In this document: positions 35,434 through 36,933 of the stretch, in pieces | Layout: each line of letters starts with the position of its first letter | How positions within the stretch are numbered: position 1 is the stretch's first letter | Source of the DNA: Candidatus Daviesbacteria bacterium RIFCSPHIGHO2_02_FULL_43_12 | Lineage (GTDB): Bacteria > Patescibacteriota > Microgenomatia > Daviesbacterales > UBA10151 | Direction: 5' to 3' | NCBI GenBank assembly: GCA_001776775.1 | Contig: MFDD01000002.1 | Coordinates: forward strand, 233,834-270,766 | DNA: 36,933 nucleotides | Notes under the pieces: model-generated | What the model was told of the DNA's origin: nothing | What the model saw: the letters and a program-made list of their open reading frames with translations, nothing else | Database searches by the model: none | Position numbers and translations under genes: made by a program

Positions 35434-36549
35434 CTAAAGTGAAGATTTTGGGCTGGCCACCTTGGCAAAGACCTCGAGACTTGTCTTCGTAGTCTCTTCC
35501 CAAGTAAACCCTTTTGCAAAGTCGAGCAAGTGCTGACGAATGATCTTATATTTATCTTTTTCGCCAAGCAGTCTCAACGCTCCATCAGCCAAACCCTCAG
35601 GATCATTACTAGAGGCAATAATTCCAGTTTTCTGGGACTGCACAATGTCCCGGAGGCCATTAACGTCATAGACCACGGCAGGCGTTCCCACAATCCCCGC
35701 TTCAGGGACGATCAACCCCCAGCCTTCATTCTTCGAAGGAACGAGCAAAACATGCGCTTTTGCCAACAGATCAAATTTTTGGGCTTCCGATACAAACCCC
35801 CAAAAGACTACTAACTTTTCTATGCCAAGCGACTTAACCAGTTCCTCTAGTTTTTTCTGATAACTTAGCTCTCCTGCTCCGATAATCCAGAGCTTCATAT
35901 TTGGTAACTTCTTACTAATTAGATATGCTGCACGGATCGCATCTTCGATGCCTTTAATCGGGACCAGTCTGCCCAAGAAAACAATCGTAGGAGTTTTTTC
36001 TTTGGCAGGAAGAACAGCAGGGAAAGTAGCATTTAGACCCATGGGGATCACTGTAATCATTTGTTTTTTGATACCTTCTTTAACAAGCTCATTCCTGCTG
36101 GATGGAGAGATTGTGAGAAAGGGAGTTTTTTTATATAGGTTGAAATATAGCTTCTCTAAGAGTCGACCTATTTTATCAATTGGAAAAGGGTAGGTTAGCG
36201 ACCAGTGATTTTTGGCTACCTCACAAGCCAAAACAACTATCTTTGAGGGGACAAAAAACACAGAGAAATAAGGAACGCCGTGCACCTCTTCTACAATTAC
36301 ATCAAACTTTCTATGGTGCAAAAAAGCATAAAGGAATGAATAGATATAGGTTGTCAGATAATTCCCGTGCCTGGTAAAATTTACGCCGTCGATAGTTTCC
36401 TGACGAAGAGCTCCGGGGTAGCTGGCGTTATGCTGCTCTACTTGGTGACCAAGACTTACTAAACGTTTAGCCACTTCTTGAGTTAGTACTTCCGCTCCAC
36501 CAGCACGAGGGTCTTTAAAATCTCTCCAGTTTAAAATCAGAATTCTCAT
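35434..36549 (-). CDS. Glycosyltransferase family 4 protein
   Basis: GGAEVLTQEVAKRLVSLGHQV...IVFLGRLVPIKGIEDAIRAAYLI...GFVSEAQKFDLLAKAHVLLVPSKNEGWGLIVPEAGIVGTPAVVYDVNGLRDIV. Confidence 0.95.
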   Translation of the reverse strand: MRILILNWRDFKDPRAGGAEVLTQEVAKRLVSLGHQVEQHNASYPGALRQETIDGVNFTRHGNYLTTYIYSFLYAFLHHRKFDVIVEEVHGVPYFSVFFVPSKIVVLACEVAKNHWSLTYPFPIDKIGRLLEKLYFNLYKKTPFLTISPSSRNELVKEGIKKQMITVIPMGLNATFPAVLPAKEKTPTIVFLGRLVPIKGIEDAIRAAYLISKKLPNMKLWIIGAGELSYQKKLEELVKSLGIEKLVVFWGFVSEAQKFDLLAKAHVLLVPSKNEGWGLIVPEAGIVGTPAVVYDVNGLRDIVQSQKTGIIASSNDPEGLADGALRLLGEKDKYKIIRQHLLDFAKGFTWEETTKTSLEVFAKVASPKSSL

Positions 36550-36933
36550 CCAATATTCACCCTGAAGTTGAGTTCAGGGTCAAACTTCCACTTTCTTTGA
36601 TTTGTGTCCGAATAATAACGTATTATTCTTAAGCGGTAAAAGATAGCCAGTGTATCCACAATCATCGAGAGAACGTTTCTAATAAATTTATGAGAGGTAA
36701 TGACCGAGGTATTTCCGAAATCATTTTTTAGCTCGACCGGCGCTTCATATATTCTATGAAAGCCAAGATCATTGGCTACTGCCAATATTTCGATATCAAA
36801 AGCAAATTTTTTGACTAATAACCTCGGCAGCACTTTCTCTAAAACTTCCCGGCGGTAAAACTTTAATCCGACTTGGGTATCTTTAATGTTTAGACCAAAG
36901 AGGATTTTGACGAGGGTCTGGTAACCAAAAGAG
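36546..36933 (-). CDS. Glycosyltransferase family 2 (polyprenyl-phosphate mannosyltransferase-like), N-terminus beyond window
   Basis: The frame remains open past the track start to the window edge: ...FGYQTLVKILFGLNIKDTQVGLKFYRREVLEKVLPRLLVKKFAFDIEILAVANDLGFHRIYEAPVELKNDFGNTSVI. Confidence 0.85.
   Translation of the reverse strand, partial: SFGYQTLVKILFGLNIKDTQVGLKFYRREVLEKVLPRLLVKKFAFDIEILAVANDLGFHRIYEAPVELKNDFGNTSVITSHKFIRNVLSMIVDTLAIFYRLRIIRYYSDTNQRKWKFDPELNFRVNIG

Noticed and set aside
35035-35442. 135 aa plus-strand ORF
   Set aside because: Shadow ORF antisense to the well-supported DegT/StrS aminotransferase.
1-36933. CRISPR arrays, tRNA/rRNA genes, insertion sequences, alternative genetic code
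   Set aside because: No regular direct-repeat/spacer pattern, no tRNA-like cloverleaf or rRNA noticed by eye, no transposase or integrase product, and conserved proteins read through with standard stop codons.

Overview
Compact, AT-rich bacterial surface-glycan (cell-envelope polysaccharide or glycoprotein) biosynthesis locus. Gene style (tightly overlapping operons, many very large GT-C-like membrane proteins, few cytosolic housekeeping genes) suggests a CPR/Patescibacteria (Microgenomates-like) genome; this is an inference from gene style, not a taxonomic assignment. I see about 31 large CDSs plus two small CDSs missing from the supplied ORF track, and no rRNA, tRNA, CRISPR array or transposase. 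Content: GT2 and GT4 glycosyltransferases, eight multi-TM GT-C-like proteins (two of them giant AftD/YfhO-like), a Wzx-like flippase, four SAM methyltransferases, a CapE/FnlA-like 4,6-dehydratase with an RmlD-like reductase, a WecE/WecD-like aminotransferase/acetyltransferase pair, an MBOAT plus AlgX-like SGNH acetylation pair, and a STELLO-like glycosyltransferase. The most interesting part is a carbamoyltransferase - SxtJ-like - DUF5989/SxtK-like (52 aa, unlisted ORF) - SGNH hydrolase cassette (19803-23265, minus), which resembles the sxtI-sxtJ-sxtK trio of saxitoxin clusters but sits inside a glycan locus. It is followed downstream by a GT2 gene and convergently by the STELLO-like gene. All product calls are from motif recognition by eye; no database search was run.
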